This document shows positions 23,571 through 35,531 of a stretch of 64,000 nucleotides of DNA, piece by piece (position 1 is the stretch's first letter; the number at the start of each line of letters is the position of its first letter). Origin of the DNA: Membranipora membranacea (Eukaryota > Bryozoa > Gymnolaemata > Cheilostomatida > Membraniporidae); NCBI GenBank assembly GCA_914767715.1, contig OU612069.1, positions 6,696,001 through 6,760,000 of the forward strand. The letters run 5' to 3'. A program made the translations under genes and the position numbers. The notes below the pieces were generated by a model. That model worked only from the letters and a program-made list of their open reading frames with translations. It was not told where the DNA came from and did no database searches.

Positions 23571-24256
23571 GTTTACATTCCAATATAAGGAATGTGATCA
23601 CGTGATATAATGATTTACAATGTTTACAACGGCTGATTATTAACATGAATAACTGGTTAAATTCATGCTGTGGAATGTGTTGGAGTGATGGGGGCTGTAG
23701 TTAAAGCCCATCTTTATAATCTTAGCTCAATAGATTAATCAATACAGGCTCAGTTTTCTCATTCTGCGCATGCTCAGCTCTGGGCATGAGCTGATCTCTG
23801 CAAAATTGAGCCTCGGAATTCCGAAGCCATCTGATTGGCTACCTGCTCTGGTGGTATGCTCTTCAATGCGTGCGGAATTGATATTGATAGTTATTCTCTC
23901 TTGTCACTATTAGCTGATTTTGATTGGCAGTTCATGCAGGGGCTATCCCATTCTCCCTGACCGAATTTTCTCTCAGAACCTAGACTAAACTCATTGTTCT
24001 TGCACATGCGCAATTTAAAGTCACGCATGATTTATACTTAGCCTTACGACATCTACTTTGTGGTAACTACAGCCTAGTTTATCAGTGATCTACATGCCCA
24101 GTCAGATCACGAGAGTCAGTATGCAGTTTTCTCACATATCCTCTTCAAAATATTATACCTGCACTCTAAACTTTCGCGCCATATTGGGAATTCTGGTTAT
24201 ATAGGTCAACTCTTTGAAGTTTGAGGCACAATAATAGTAATCTTGACAAAAGAAAA
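23571..24256. other. Leader region of the THAP gene
   Basis: No coding exon seen. It includes a palindromic GATCACGTGAT (E-box core CACGTG) at 23596-23606, followed by ATATA; the same 15 bases occur at 28182-28196 upstream of the opposing gene. Confidence 0.4.
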
Positions 24257-25934
24257 ATGCCTAGCAAGAGGAAATGTGTAGCTAATTTGTGTCACAGTGT
24301 ACTGCACTTATATGCCTGGCCAGATGCCTCCAAATACCCTACCCTGCATAGGAAGTGGTCCAACTGGGTGAAGGCAGATAACAATGACTTTCATTACAGC
24401 AAAAACACAAGCTTTTTGTGCTGTAAACATTTCACTGATGAGGATTTTACCAACTCTTTCAGATATGCTTCAGGTGTTGATTCAAAGTAAGTACTAAAGA
24501 CTTCTACATGCCAATGATTTCATTTCATTCTGACATGCCACTTCATAACCATAAAGAGTGTGAGTCACACAGGTTGGCCATAAAGGGTATAGGAGAGGCA
24601 GAATTCAGCAGGGTGAATTTTTCACTAAAAGTAGCAAAGTAGTCCTTTGTATATAAATAGATGGAAATTGTTGGATGGTACAACAGGTCTACTCCAAAAC
24701 CCAGGGTATTTAGAGTAGACCTGTGGATGGTACAAATAAATAATAAAAGTGTAAAATAGATTGATAGGGACAAAAACACAGTCTGATCCTGACAATTTGG
24801 CAGCTCAACTGACAGGTAACAGAAAGATAGCTAACCATGATAAATATGAAAGCGAATACAGCCCACATCTGAAGGAGGTTGTGGGAGATGATTCAATGTA
24901 TAATATGTTGGCCATGTATATGTATTCAACTATCATCTTCTAGCCTATGAAATTTGAATTTAGTCTTGGCGATTAAGTCTTGCAAAAGAAATAGTTGTTG
25001 ACTTTATTCTGTTGACTCATAATCATGGTTATTTCTTTTTAGACTTAATATTGACAAAGAGAAGGCGGCCCCGTCAGTACGATTCATTACACAAGAAGAC
25101 GCCGACAATTACATGACGCCGAGAAAGGCAAAGGCAACTCCTACCTCCCTCAATTCCAGGATGAGGAGGCATCTTGTCAGGGATGCAATATCAGTAACAA
25201 ATCCACAGTAAGTGAAATTGCAGTAAACAAATCTAACAACGGGAGACACTAAGTTCTCTTGATACGCCTCCGTCATGGAGCTATACACTTATGACCTAGA
25301 TGAAAAGCAATAATTCGACTTCATGAAATTGTGTTGACTGCAGGCCTGCATAAGATTTTTCGTGTACCTCAGTTATCTACTTAATTTATCTGTGGCCATC
25401 CGTGTATTCTGTAATTAGTGTACCATATTTTTCTAGACATAAACAGGTTGAGAAACTTATCCAGGAGCAGAGAGCGATAAGAATGCTCAATACGTGAGGA
25501 ACAAAGACAACAAATACCGGTATAAGATTGGGAGACATAAAGACACCAAACTGGTCCCGACAGCTAATCTGGTCAAAGTGGAACCAACATACGGTAAATT
25601 ATAAAATTGTTGCATTTTAGCCAGATTCCGATACCTTTTACAGACACTGTTTGTCATATTAATTGATTGATTCAAATGGAAGTAAACTCGATCATGTAGG
25701 AAGGTAACTTAAGTCCATGTCACAACAAACACATCATTGATTTTCCACATAATTGCAGGGTATGTAGCAGAGCTCATGGAGCTACTAGAAGACTATCTTG
25801 CTGGAAACAAGAAACCAATTTTCCAACCCAAGCAGCCGCCTACACTGTACAGCAAAGCCCCTCAAGAGGCTAGGGAAACGACAACCGCAAAATGCATGGA
25901 AAGCTCAGAGGATTCAGTAGGAAAAGAAAATTAG
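24257..25934 (+). pseudogene. THAP-domain protein gene inside the TTAA element, frame broken in exon 3
   Basis: Exon 1 (24257-24486) codes a THAP-type zinc finger: C7 and C12, a HRKWSNWVK segment, then CCKH with C55 and H58 completing C-x4-C / C-x2-H; the usual AVPTYM-like end is not obvious. Exon 2 (25043-25207) and exon 3 (25437-25593) follow in phase. Exon 3 begins HKQVEKLIQEQ and then hits a TGA at 25496-25498, whereas another frame from the same place (SDKNAQYVRNKDNKYRYK) stays open through the donor at 25593 into exon 4 (25759-25934), which ends KEN-stop. The shift falls in the AGAG dinucleotide run at 25468-25475; a 2-base gain there would explain it. THAP fingers bind DNA and are common in transposases; here it could bind the element ends (inference). 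Confidence 0.65.
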
Positions 25935-26549
25935 ACGGATAATGTTTATTTTTTGAATATCTTTCAGTATATTGTATGTTTTGAAGATGGATTAATGGAT
26001 TATCGAATTCCTTATCCTGTTATCCGAGTCGATAAAAGTATAAAATATGTGACATTACAACAATACCATATCTGGATTGTCAAACATGATGATAATTGGC
26101 TAATGTTGTGTGTTACATAACAAAAGGTAACATCCAAAGACGGTAGTTGGCAGTGAGTCTAAGAGAAAAATATAAATTCAATGAAAATAACCTGCCTGTA
26201 GGGATGGAATCTCCCTTAGGACATATTAAAAACGTAAAAGACCAATGTGTGTGTTGCTAAGAAAATGATGCACAGTTTAGGCTACATGGAGGAGGGCAGG
26301 TAGGTATTAGGTTTATTTTACATCCTCTATCACAATTATGCGACAAAACTGAATGCTTTGAGAGCTGTTTGGCATTTAAAAATTATTGTAAATAGATGAA
26401 ACTGTTGTTCCGAAACATCATAAAGTAATTGATAAAAACTATGGCACCATCCGCAGATACAGAAGAGAGAGAGGAACATAATATTGCCTAACAACAGACT
26501 TACATGGAAGAAAGTTAACTTCTAGTGTACATTATTAACTAGAAGAGTG

Positions 26550-28095
26550 TCATAAATTTTCGGCATCACCGTAACAAAAACCCTTGAACTGATAGTCCGC
26601 ATATACTTCTTCATCCTCTGATGGTGGTATTTTATTGCGAATGAAATTCACAAGGCAGGAAGGCAGCGGTTTCCTCTCTCCCTTCTGTATTGCTTGAAAA
26701 ATCCAGAATGTCATATTTCTGTAAGCACATAAATGTTTACGAGCATTCCCAGCCGGTTCCTCATCAGGAAATAGATTTTCTGAAATAAGAAGTATGAATA
26801 CTCATAATACAATATCATTCTTAAAATTTTTTTAAAGATATGAACAACAGAGCCTTTTGACCTTTAAGCGTCGTGTCTGCAGTTTCTTATTTAACTCATA
26901 AACTACCATTATTGCTACTGTTTGTAGACCAAAGTTGAGATGTTCAGTAAACAAATGCATGCATGGTAAATTTTTGTGAGTTGAAGACTACTTTTCTGCA
27001 GCCATGCGGGGATCATCGTATATAAATGACATCAAACAAACAAGACAAAATGGCAAAAAATATACTGATTAAATCAGCTAGTAGAAATAAGAGCTGATTC
27101 GATAATTTGAACTTGTCGTATCATACTCATCAAGCAATAACAACATATGGCCACGCTCCCTGGGATACAGCCTAGTCCTAAATTAATACTCACCATGATT
27201 AATTATTCCAAGCAAGTTCCAAGGGAGCATCTGCCAGTAGCTCGTCTACACCAGGGTGCTGGTGAATGCATTGCAGCTCCTGCCCTCTTTCTTGTAGCCT
27301 AAACTGGGCATCATGGTTATGGCAACACACGCATTGGTCTCGAAACTCCTCATTCTGGCAATACCCACAAGTACAAAACTCTTCTGTTGGAATACCAGCT
27401 GCTCGCATCTGTAATGAATGTAATGGTGGAATTAATGTTGGCTAACTCTCAATCACACGGAGTTTGTGCAAGGATGTGCAGGCTCATACCTTTACATAGC
27501 TTCCTGTAGACAACTGGACTAAAAACAATAGTGTAAATTACAGAAATGATATTAATTGTTACTTTTTAGTGATCAAACTTAATTTTACAACTATATATAT
27601 GCTGCAAGCTATGCAATGCATCATTACCAGTGTCTATCTAATACAATCAATGATTTAATAATATCCCAGTATCAAAAAGAAATGTACCATGTATGTATAT
27701 ATTTATATGGTATCCACAAATCAAATACTGCTTTTCTCAAATCTCAGAGTTTGGTTACTCAATCATTGAAACAATGGTAGCCTACCAACCTAGCTTTTGC
27801 AAGCAAACAATGAAATTTTCACTTCATATGGGGACCGGATAGATAGGTATAAACCAAAAATATACCCAGGTAAATGTGTATAACCTAATAGAAGTAAAAA
27901 TATAAACCAAACCACTGATGAACTGAAAAAAGATAAGGTACTTACTTGCTCTGGTGGTTGGGGATTAAAAACATCATCAGCATTTTCATCATCATCTGAT
28001 GGCTCAAACCTGAAAGGCCTGACAGCCTGTAGGTTATTAGGGATGCTGCAGCTGCTAACTGAACTTTGACTATCACTCTCACTTTCAGATGACAT
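26550..28095 (-). pseudogene. P2X7-type intracellular-domain protein gene inside the TTAA element, one frame break
   Basis: Exon 1 (28095-27946, 50 codons) is Ser/Glu/Asp-rich. A 24-nt micro-exon (27513-27490) and exon 3 (27408-27194) follow in phase; exon 3 carries CTCGYC, CVCC and CIHQHPG, the Cys/His ligand pattern of the zinc-binding C-terminal ballast domain of P2X7 receptors (P2RX7_C-like). Exon 4 (26779-26550) codes YRNMTFWIFQAI and PSCLVNFIRNKIP, matching the end of that domain, then stops. Exon 3's frame hits TAA at 27199-27201, while the frame that joins exon 4 (PWNLLGIINH) is offset; the shift lies between about 27222 and 27250. There is no receptor channel part; such stand-alone domains are frequent in repetitive gene families of invertebrates (from memory). 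Confidence 0.7.
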
Positions 28096-28181
28096 ATTTT
28101 TCACAGATAGCAGTGGAGTAGAGTAGGCAATGAATGAGAATTGAACAAGTAAATTGAACAAGTTGAGTTGAACAAGCACAC

Positions 28182-28610
28182 TGATCACGTGATATACTAT
28201 TGCATGTATATCTCTGATCGATAGAGAGTGAATTAATTCACTTAGCTTGAGTGCAGCTGAAATTCAGTATTTAGGAGACGTATGGATGATTACCCAAACT
28301 TTTGGATATACACTTATCATTCTCTCATTCTTTGTTAAAATATTCTAATTTATATTCAGAAAATCTGATATCACCTTCTAACAGTTTTAGAAGAGCATTT
28401 AACACTTGTTTTTGACAAGAAAAGTGACATCGAAACTGTGTGTTGCTAGCCTAAGCTCAGAAGAGAGAACTAATAATGCAGAGCTAGGAAATCTGTTTCG
28501 ATCATGTCTGTTTGATAAAATTAAAGTTGTCCTCTTTTTTAGCCAAATGTAGGTGCTCAATATTTGCGACAGAAGCTCTATCGATCAGAGATACACATAC
28601 TAATAGTGTA
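28182..28610. repeat. Nested inverted repeat of about 33 bp
   Basis: ATCTCTGATCGATAGAG near 28210-28227 recurs inverted (CTCTATCGATCAGAGAT) near 28576-28592, with outward similarity (ACTATT / AATAGT). GAACAAGTAAATTGA occurs at both outer sides (28143 and 28630). It may be a small MITE nested in the larger element. Confidence 0.4.
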
Positions 28611-28884
28611 ATCTCGAAATCATTGTGTTGAACAAGTAAATTGAGGCAATGGACAGACAGACAGAGAATAGACAAAATCTACCAGCAATACCATGAAATT
28701 AACGACTGCTATCAGTATTACCCGATAATTATAGCCCTTGGGAGTGATGAATCATAGGCTAATCAAGTAGCAATCTGGGGAACTTGACCTATAAAAAAAG
28801 GGTGTTTCCTGCAGAATAATATGGCCAATCAAATAACATCATAAGATGTAAACAAAAACGCACATGTTGTAAGCAAGCTCATAT

Positions 28885-29086
28885 AGGAAACAACACACGT
28901 CAGAGCTTTCTATGCACAGCTGGTGAATGTTTTTGTGAGTGCTGCTAGACATGGTTGTGCTTGAGAACATGCCATGGGCCCCCAAGTGCACTGAAAGCTA
29001 TGAAAATCCACCGGGGTATGTAAAAGACTCTTCTGCACAAGGTGTTTCTATAAGTTAGCCCCCTAGATTATCCTGCTAGATGATCT
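28885..29086 (-). repeat. Right terminal inverted repeat (202 bp)
   Basis: Reverse complement of the left repeat at about 96% by eye count. Ends ...GATGATCT followed by TTAA. Confidence 0.85.
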
Positions 29087-29090
29087 TTAA

Positions 29091-30651
29091 CTTTCTGAAC
29101 AGCAGTCAGACTCAGTGGCACCAATCAGTTACTTCACAGACACATAAGACTACGATGAAGAGATTATGAGCCAACTCAGCTTCACAAGAAGAATGAAATT
29201 AGAACAGCTGTGAATGGACTTGATTGAATCAATTTGTTGTAGCTCTCAGGTAAATAAATGTTATTTATTTAGTATTTATTTGGTACACTACACTACTATT
29301 CTACTACTCAGTTGTGAGTGAAAAATGAGTAGACTAACTAAGAAGTCTAGCTATTAACTGTTAGTTACTATCACTACTAGTAGCTTTCTGTAGTTTGCCA
29401 ATGGTACCAGTCCAATGTACATGTGCAGTGTAATATCAAGCAAGGAGAAGGACTCCTAAGAGTTGTAAGAGGGGGGGGGGGGGAAGGCTCATACAAGTCC
29501 AAGGAGTTAACTCCTTACTCCTCGCTTTGTTGTTTGTTGGTGGTGGCATGTTTAGGTGGGCAACTCTCGTGCAACTAATTGTCTAGAACTGTTATTGCTA
29601 ATCTACTATGGCTACATGTAGGCCTACATACTTTACAAATTGTAAGGACATGCCCCCTCTCTTTACTACAACTACAGCCTATGTAGGCTGGGTCTTGTAT
29701 TTGTATAAAGTGTGTGCATAGGCTTTGCCTCGGCGCAACTGACGGATCATTATTGCTTTATGTCAACCATTCCCAACTGTCTGAGACTGGTGGGGTCACC
29801 CTTAAATACAAACAGCAAAACTATATACATATTAGTATACACTTTATTCACTGATCAAGCATGCGCATGTAAGACCAAGTGGTACATCATCATCTAGCTT
29901 AGTAGGCGAGACCTGCTTTTAGCTTCGTTCGAGATTTGGCCACTAATCAATTGAACTATGCTCACTCTTGTGTGAACTATTTGCGAACAAATTTATCTAA
30001 GGAGCGAGGATATTGAGCATTTTAGTTGTAATGATCTTTTGGTTTACAAAGCACAGCTCATGCTAATTGAAATATTCCCTGGTCTATAATGTAATAAAGA
30101 ATATACCAACCCCGATCACCAGAGGAAGGAAGCCAGTGCAGACCTTGCCTTTTGCCAATGGTATTGAATTCAAATGATTTGTTGGCTGTACAGAGTCTCA
30201 ACTGCGTCACAGTGGTCATTTCATTATAATAAGCAGTGATCGGGGAGGGGGGCGGATTGCATATAATATTACATGTGTGGGCTCTTTGAGTTGCAAGCAT
30301 GTACTTCGCCTTAATTCAGGGTCAACCACTGACAACCATTGGTTATAGTGGTCTGTAGTTGGAGAGTAGAGAAATTGGTTACTGAGAGAAACTAGACCAT
30401 TGCCAGCTTGCACACAATTGCAAAAGTTTCCCAAATGTAAATCTTCATCAATAGAATGGTGTATTCAAGTGTTGTAGAGGTACTAGCTCTCTAGAGTATA
30501 ACGCTGGTTTCATTATTCGTCTTGTTAATTTGGGAAAAAAGTAGATAGGCCTAGATACAAGAAATGACTCCTTTTGATTGCAGATTTTTTTTGTATTTTA
30601 GTCTACATTGTAAAGCAACACAGACCGTAGAATAGTACTGAGAACAGTACA
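29091..30651. other. Intergenic DNA with a repeat shared with 32.5 kb
   Basis: No supported exon. 29300-29403 (GAGTAGACTAACTAAGAAGT ... TTTGCCAAT) is nearly identical to 32530-32609. A 14-nt G run lies near 29471. Confidence 0.45.
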
Positions 30652-30738
30652 ATGAAGAAGAGAGTGTTTGGGTGGTTTATAGCAGATGTGATACAACTCG
30701 TAGTATCAATAGTCGTTCAGCTTACTCAATTCAAACAG
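30652..30738 (+). CDS. Candidate start exon with a hydrophobic helix
   Basis: An ATG at 30652 opens 29 codons ending at CAG/GTAAGC (30738/30739), phase 0. MKKRVFGWFIADVIQLVVSI is followed by VVQLTQFKQ, which looks like a signal anchor or short transmembrane helix with positive residues first. A possible next exon (about 31534-31630; NTGERLIQYGMIMAELR) joins in phase 0 and ends at a GTGAGT donor, and a stop would follow in a short exon near 32332. A protein of about 65 residues results. No family recognised. Confidence 0.3.
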
Positions 30739-31809
30739 GTAAGCAGACAATCAAATTTTCAATTTCGGTTGTAAAATTTTATTAAGTTGCAGCAGGGAAC
30801 TGACCCAGAAAGGCTTGAGATGGCTGGGGTTATACGCATCGATATCTCCACTGTTACACTTGCATCGAGCATCGTTAGTAATATGATGATATAAATGTCA
30901 GGTGATATGTGTAGGCTAACTGATGATAATTGCGTCGGTGTAATCGTTGAAGTATCATGGCATAAATTTGGTAAAACTGCTTGAACACTGGCAGGCCTCA
31001 GCAAGAATTTTTCATTGAAGCCGGCCAGTTAGTGTAATTAGGAGTTCAGTGACTATCGGAGTTGTGCTCTTTTTTTCATGGAGGGAACAACTCATTCCAT
31101 CTCGCAACATCAAGTCACCTCTTCCCTATATTCCACCCTCCTTGCCACAGCTCATTATCTTAAACGATCATTTTAGTTACAAATTTGCTGGCGTTATGTG
31201 CTGATCAAACCTATAGATCGAGTGTTTCCATTCCAAGACACCAGATATAAAACTTCACAAACTTCTTCACCAACTGTTGACAAATCTGTTTCCATCATAG
31301 GGATTGTAGATTTAACCAGGTCTTTAAATGTTGTGTTATTTGTTATTTGGCAACATGCTAGAATCAGGCTCTCAATGCAGAGAAAATTGAAGGGTCCAGG
31401 GATGAACCTTGTAGCAGCATAGCCTTGTTATAAGACTGCAAATAATTTGAATGCAAATAATGTACTTAGGACATTGGAATGTATTATACTCATACTTTAT
31501 CACATCATCAACTAAATATTTGTTGCAGAGAATACAGGAGAAAGACTGATTCAGTATGGCATGATAATGGCAGAGTTACGCATCAGAACCTTTGGTTGTC
31601 TGAATTCTGTCCTGAGCAATCTTGATGTACCGAGTGAGTGTCTGAGTGTCAAATAGTTACATTATTATGATTCATGATGGGTCATGTCATACTCTTCGCT
31701 ACCCTGACGCAGTGATCATTTGTATTTGATTGTCCAAATCAAGGATACCATCGGTAGCCTAACTGGTAACCATATCTCATACTCATTGAAAGACCCCCCT
31801 CCCTCCCTC

Positions 31810-31886
31810 CCTTCACCTGCTATCTACCTTATCAACCTAATTAGTGGTTAACTAATTAGATTGATAAGGTAGATTGCAGGTGAAGG
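31810..31886. repeat. Hairpin with 35-bp arms
   Basis: 31810-31844 and 31852-31886 are inverted repeats with two mismatches and a 7-nt loop; outside them a C-rich run (from 31793) faces a G-rich run (to about 31899), extending the stem. The left flank ATTGAAAGACCCCCC resembles the terminus of the MITE at 4601. Confidence 0.85.
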
Positions 31887-32471
31887 AAGAGGGGGGGGGT
31901 GAATGAAATCTGTCTCTTAAAGTATTGTCAATTGTTCGATTGTGGTTATCATGGGGCATTTAACTTCCCAACGTATGTTGGTGTGTGGGTAATTCTAGGT
32001 AACAGGCCCTAAAAAAAATAAACAGCATAAAACTTGTTTCTAATTTATAGTCAACTAATCGTATAGCCTTGGGAGTAAGTATTAGCTAAAGTTTAGTTTA
32101 GCTAGTCTTGAGATGACTTAATGTAAGCTAGCATTAAATTTTGGCTAGTGAAGGTTGAAGTCCATAAAAAGAAAAAAAGGGTGGGTGTATGTTTGCTACT
32201 CTTGAAGTAAGCTTTTTCAAGCCTGCGCAAAATGAAGAAAATTTCCTCCTATGAATACTTTACTCCTCTATGGAACTTTTTATGAACATTATATCTGCTT
32301 GATTTTGATAACTGTACCTTACATTTTAGAACGTACCTGAGGCATTGGATTAGCAGGATGTTTGCATCTATTGACATTTGACTACCGCATCAAACAACTT
32401 GAAGGCAGTTAGTGTAGGAAGAACAAGTATTCATCAGATAAAGTGGTAAGCTACTCTCACACTACTCTGTA

Positions 32472-32542
32472 AGTCTACTCATTCTTCACGACTGAGTAGT
32501 AGAGTAGTACTCTACTACTCAGTCGTGAAGAATGAGTAGACT
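32472..32542. repeat. Perfect 71-bp palindrome
   Basis: 35-bp arms 32472-32506 and 32508-32542 are exact reverse complements around a single central G at 32507. The related copy at 29.3 kb has only one arm, so the palindrome arose by inverted duplication of the segment ending GAATGAGTAGACT. Confidence 0.95.
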
Positions 32543-32611
32543 AACTAAGAAGTCTAGCTAGTAACTGTTAGTTATTATCACTACTAGTAGCCTTCTGTAG
32601 TTTGCCAATCA

Positions 32612-32841
32612 GGGGTGTCTTTCAATTAGAAAGAGCGATACTTTACTAAAGCAAATTATCACTATCGCATCACTCGAAATTATTGCCCACTTGGTCTTTC
32701 AATTAGACAACATCACTCCCAAATCGCTCACTCAGAATGTATATAGTTCAATCATTGACTGAACGATTTGAAAGTGAGAACCCTAGCAGGTATTGCTCAC
32801 TCACCTGGTGAGCGATCAGATTGTGATTTTGGTTTTTAAGT
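32612..32841. mobile_element. Degraded copy of the 4601 MITE
   Basis: Begins GGGGTGTCTTTCAATTAGAA and shares interior blocks ACTTTACTAAAGCAAATTAT, CTAGCAGGT and TGAGCGAT with 4601-4843; the right terminus is lost. Confidence 0.65.
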
Positions 32842-34900
32842 GTTGTGTTATTTGTAATTTGTTAAAATGTTAGAATCCGGCTCCAAATGCAATGATCTCA
32901 GTGCCCTAACTTCATATCTAGATAGGGTGAAATAAAGAGGGCTTACACGGTTTTCATCAGTAATAATACATCTGGTAAAAAAATCCAAAACTAAGAATTG
33001 CGAAAAAAATTCATCCTCAGCCATTCATATTTGTTGAGCCGACCTCAGCTGTTTCAGGGGAAACAAATTTGGTCCATAGTCAATATATTATATAATATGT
33101 GCCGAAATGTGAGTTGCTGGCAGTCAATGTAACATTGTGTATACCCTAAGAGAGTTAAGTATTTGCAGCAGGGAAAATTCACAAATAGCTACATTTAAAG
33201 CAAGCTAACATTTGCTCTCATTTCTTCATATAGACTCCCACCTCCGCTAGAGGAGTAATTTACTGCAAATCATCTTTAGACAACTATCCTGAATATTATG
33301 TAATATCAAGTTTATCGTCCTATTGTATTTAGAGTGATATATGAATATCTCAAAAAACTCAATATTCACACCCGTATATATATATATAATATGTGGTTTT
33401 AGATCAGAAGATGATTTGATGGTATTCAGTAGCTAATAAACCATGGCTTCCCGCCAGAAATTGCCAGAAGATTAAACCGTGAGTTACTTCAATACCATTG
33501 GACCCCACTTACATGATGGGGCTACTCTAGTGGAGTAATGTTAGTTCAATAGGAAAAGTTTGCATTTCGAGAAAATGGCTTGAAGTAATGAAATTATGGC
33601 TAGCCAACATTTTCTCAACTCCGTCACTTGACATTAACTTCCAGTGGGTGACCTCACGTTCAAAGTTTTAAGATACTTGGGTTTTAATGAGCTCATTGGA
33701 TGGTTGTGACAGGGTTGTCACATCCAATTCTTGAGAAAGGCACCCAAGTGCCTTCGGAGTTCTCCTCTATTACACAAACTAAGTGCAGACAACCATTGCA
33801 GTACTAACAGTCTGCTGAATAACAATAACAAAAGCATGGCTGTAAATGCTGTTGGCAAATTCCCACATGATTATAATATAAGTTGTATGTCAATTAAAAT
33901 ATTTTCACCCCTGCATTTCCGGTTGCTCCAATCCTAGTAAAATCCAAGTAAAACGATGTTGTCTTGTGTTGATGGCTGGAGGGGGAGCAGCTCCAAATAT
34001 ATGCAAATTAGATTAAAATTTTTCTTGAGGTAGAGAATGTTTTACTTTTTGTCACCATGCTCAGTAAATAACCTAACAAAGAGTCAAGTAGATGTCGAGC
34101 ACATAGTGCTTGCTTTCCAATCTAGTCAATGCAATGTCACAGTGTATGTTATGTCATTATCCCTATCGTTTTATCCAATTTTTCTGCATTTGGATTCGCT
34201 TCTGGTGTCACCAGTAAAATGGGAGGAACTTGAAATGTAGGCATTTATCACAGAACTTGTAATGGTTTTGGATCAAAGAAAGAAGAAATATGTCTTCATC
34301 CAACCAACTTAACATTATTGATGGCCAACCACCCAACCAACGCTACTCCATATTGAAAAGTTTCCCCATTCCTGATTGCTAAAATGAATTATTCTGAGCC
34401 ATGATTTTTGCGTCATATTGTGTACTCTGATCTAAACTTCAACAGTGCCCCTGTTAGAAGGGAATTAGGGGGGGGGGGTTATTGTATGACACCTGAAGCT
34501 TTTGAACAAACCATCGGAGTGAGCATTTGCTAATGTTGTTTCACCTTGGGCCTGACACTGAGCTTATATATATTATATCTGCTTTCGCTTTGCATACTTT
34601 TCTCTTTTGTGATAGTATGGTACTTCAAAAAGTGCTGTTTTGATGTGGCCGTGTGGGCCTACATACATCTCAATTCGGAGTTTAGTGGACAGTCATAGCT
34701 TCATCATATTCTATAGACGGCATACAATAGATAGCTCTCAGGAGGTCATTTCTCACAGATATACTCATATATGGTGTCCCAAACTCCGCACATAATTGTT
34801 TCTACAACAATCTTATCGTTGTTTTGACTTCACATCATGAAATTTCTACATACAAGATTATTTTTTACAGTTTTACTATTTGGAGGAGTGAACGTAGAAT
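32842..34900. other. Gene-poor stretch
   Basis: I see no supported gene. AT-rich, with a TA run near 33377-33390 and a G run near 34469-34478. Confidence 0.4.
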
Positions 34901-34959
34901 GGGGACAGTGACTCAGAAGATATACGACAGAGCATCATACTCAGCAGATTTCTCACACC

Positions 34960-35531
34960 TTGTCACCCACCACCAATAACTCCAGCTTCAAAGAAGCACA
35001 CTCTGCTGATGCTCTCTTTGTTACACTTGGAACTGAAGTTCTGAAGACACCAGGGACAAATACCCCCCCCCCCCCACCCAAGGTATGTATGGGCTTGAAT
35101 GATCACCAATGCTTATCTATCAATATTTTGGGAGTCACCAGCAAAATTATTATGTCAAACAATGTAATCCTCTGATTCATGATTGTTGCTACATCACTTA
35201 GACGGTATTATATATAGTTTTTTTTGGTGATGGGTTGCGGTAAATATCGAATATACCAAGTATATCAAATTGAGGATACTTTAGCCAGCGACACGTTGAC
35301 ACCCTCCCCCTAATTTAGCCACAATCGCTCTGAAAGTATGACACGGTGATTGATATACATTTTTCTTCTTTTCAGACTATAATTGAGACTCATGCTGGTA
35401 TAGAGCGGACACCAGTCATGACACATCAAATATGCACCATGAGCACCTCCTCCGATAGTGAACTGTCACAAAAGTCACACTCTTATATCTGCGCAGCACT
35501 ATGTTGTCACTACACACTGTTGAATCGATAG
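34960..35531 (+). CDS. Candidate pair of exons with a Pro run, unknown
   Basis: An open frame through about 34946-35080 codes a Ser/Thr/His-rich stretch, LFVTLGTEVLKTPGTN and a proline run encoded by a 13-base C tract, ending at AAG/GTATGT. The next TTTTCAG acceptor (35374) opens TIIETHAGIERTPVM in the same phase and runs to a TAG at 35529-35531. The 5' end is not defined. The C tract may be unstable or mis-sequenced. Confidence 0.3.

Larger units (their letters stand above)
23369..29086. mobile_element. 5.72-kb element with 202-bp TIRs and TTAA flanks
   Basis: 23369-23570 and 28885-29086 are inverted repeats of 202 bp differing at roughly eight positions. The outermost bases are AGAT(T/C)ATCTAGCAGG, directly bounded by TTAA at 23365-23368 and 29087-29090. 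TTAA duplications are known for piggyBac and Kolobok elements; the termini lack the piggyBac CCY start and Kolobok elements often carry THAP domains, so a Kolobok-like assignment is the better guess. Inside are two convergent genes (THAP on plus, P2X7-type domain on minus). No recognisable transposase core was found. Confidence 0.8.

Noticed and set aside
24761-24943. Extra THAP-gene exon between exons 1 and 2
   Set aside because: A possible acceptor and donor exist, but every phase compatible with the flanking exons meets a stop.
27790-27945. Hydrophobic extension of the P2X7-type exon 1 as a membrane segment
   Set aside because: It lies past a strong GTAAGT donor whose use joins all downstream exons in phase; the extension is intron.
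23595-28196. Shared TGATCACGTGATATA at both ends of the TTAA element as a common promoter
   Set aside because: One or two 15-base coincidences are expected in 64 kb; without conservation data it stays only suggestive.
34960-35175. 71-residue frame continuing past 35081
   Set aside because: A GTATGT donor after the Pro run and a phase-matched acceptor at 35374 give a better continuation.
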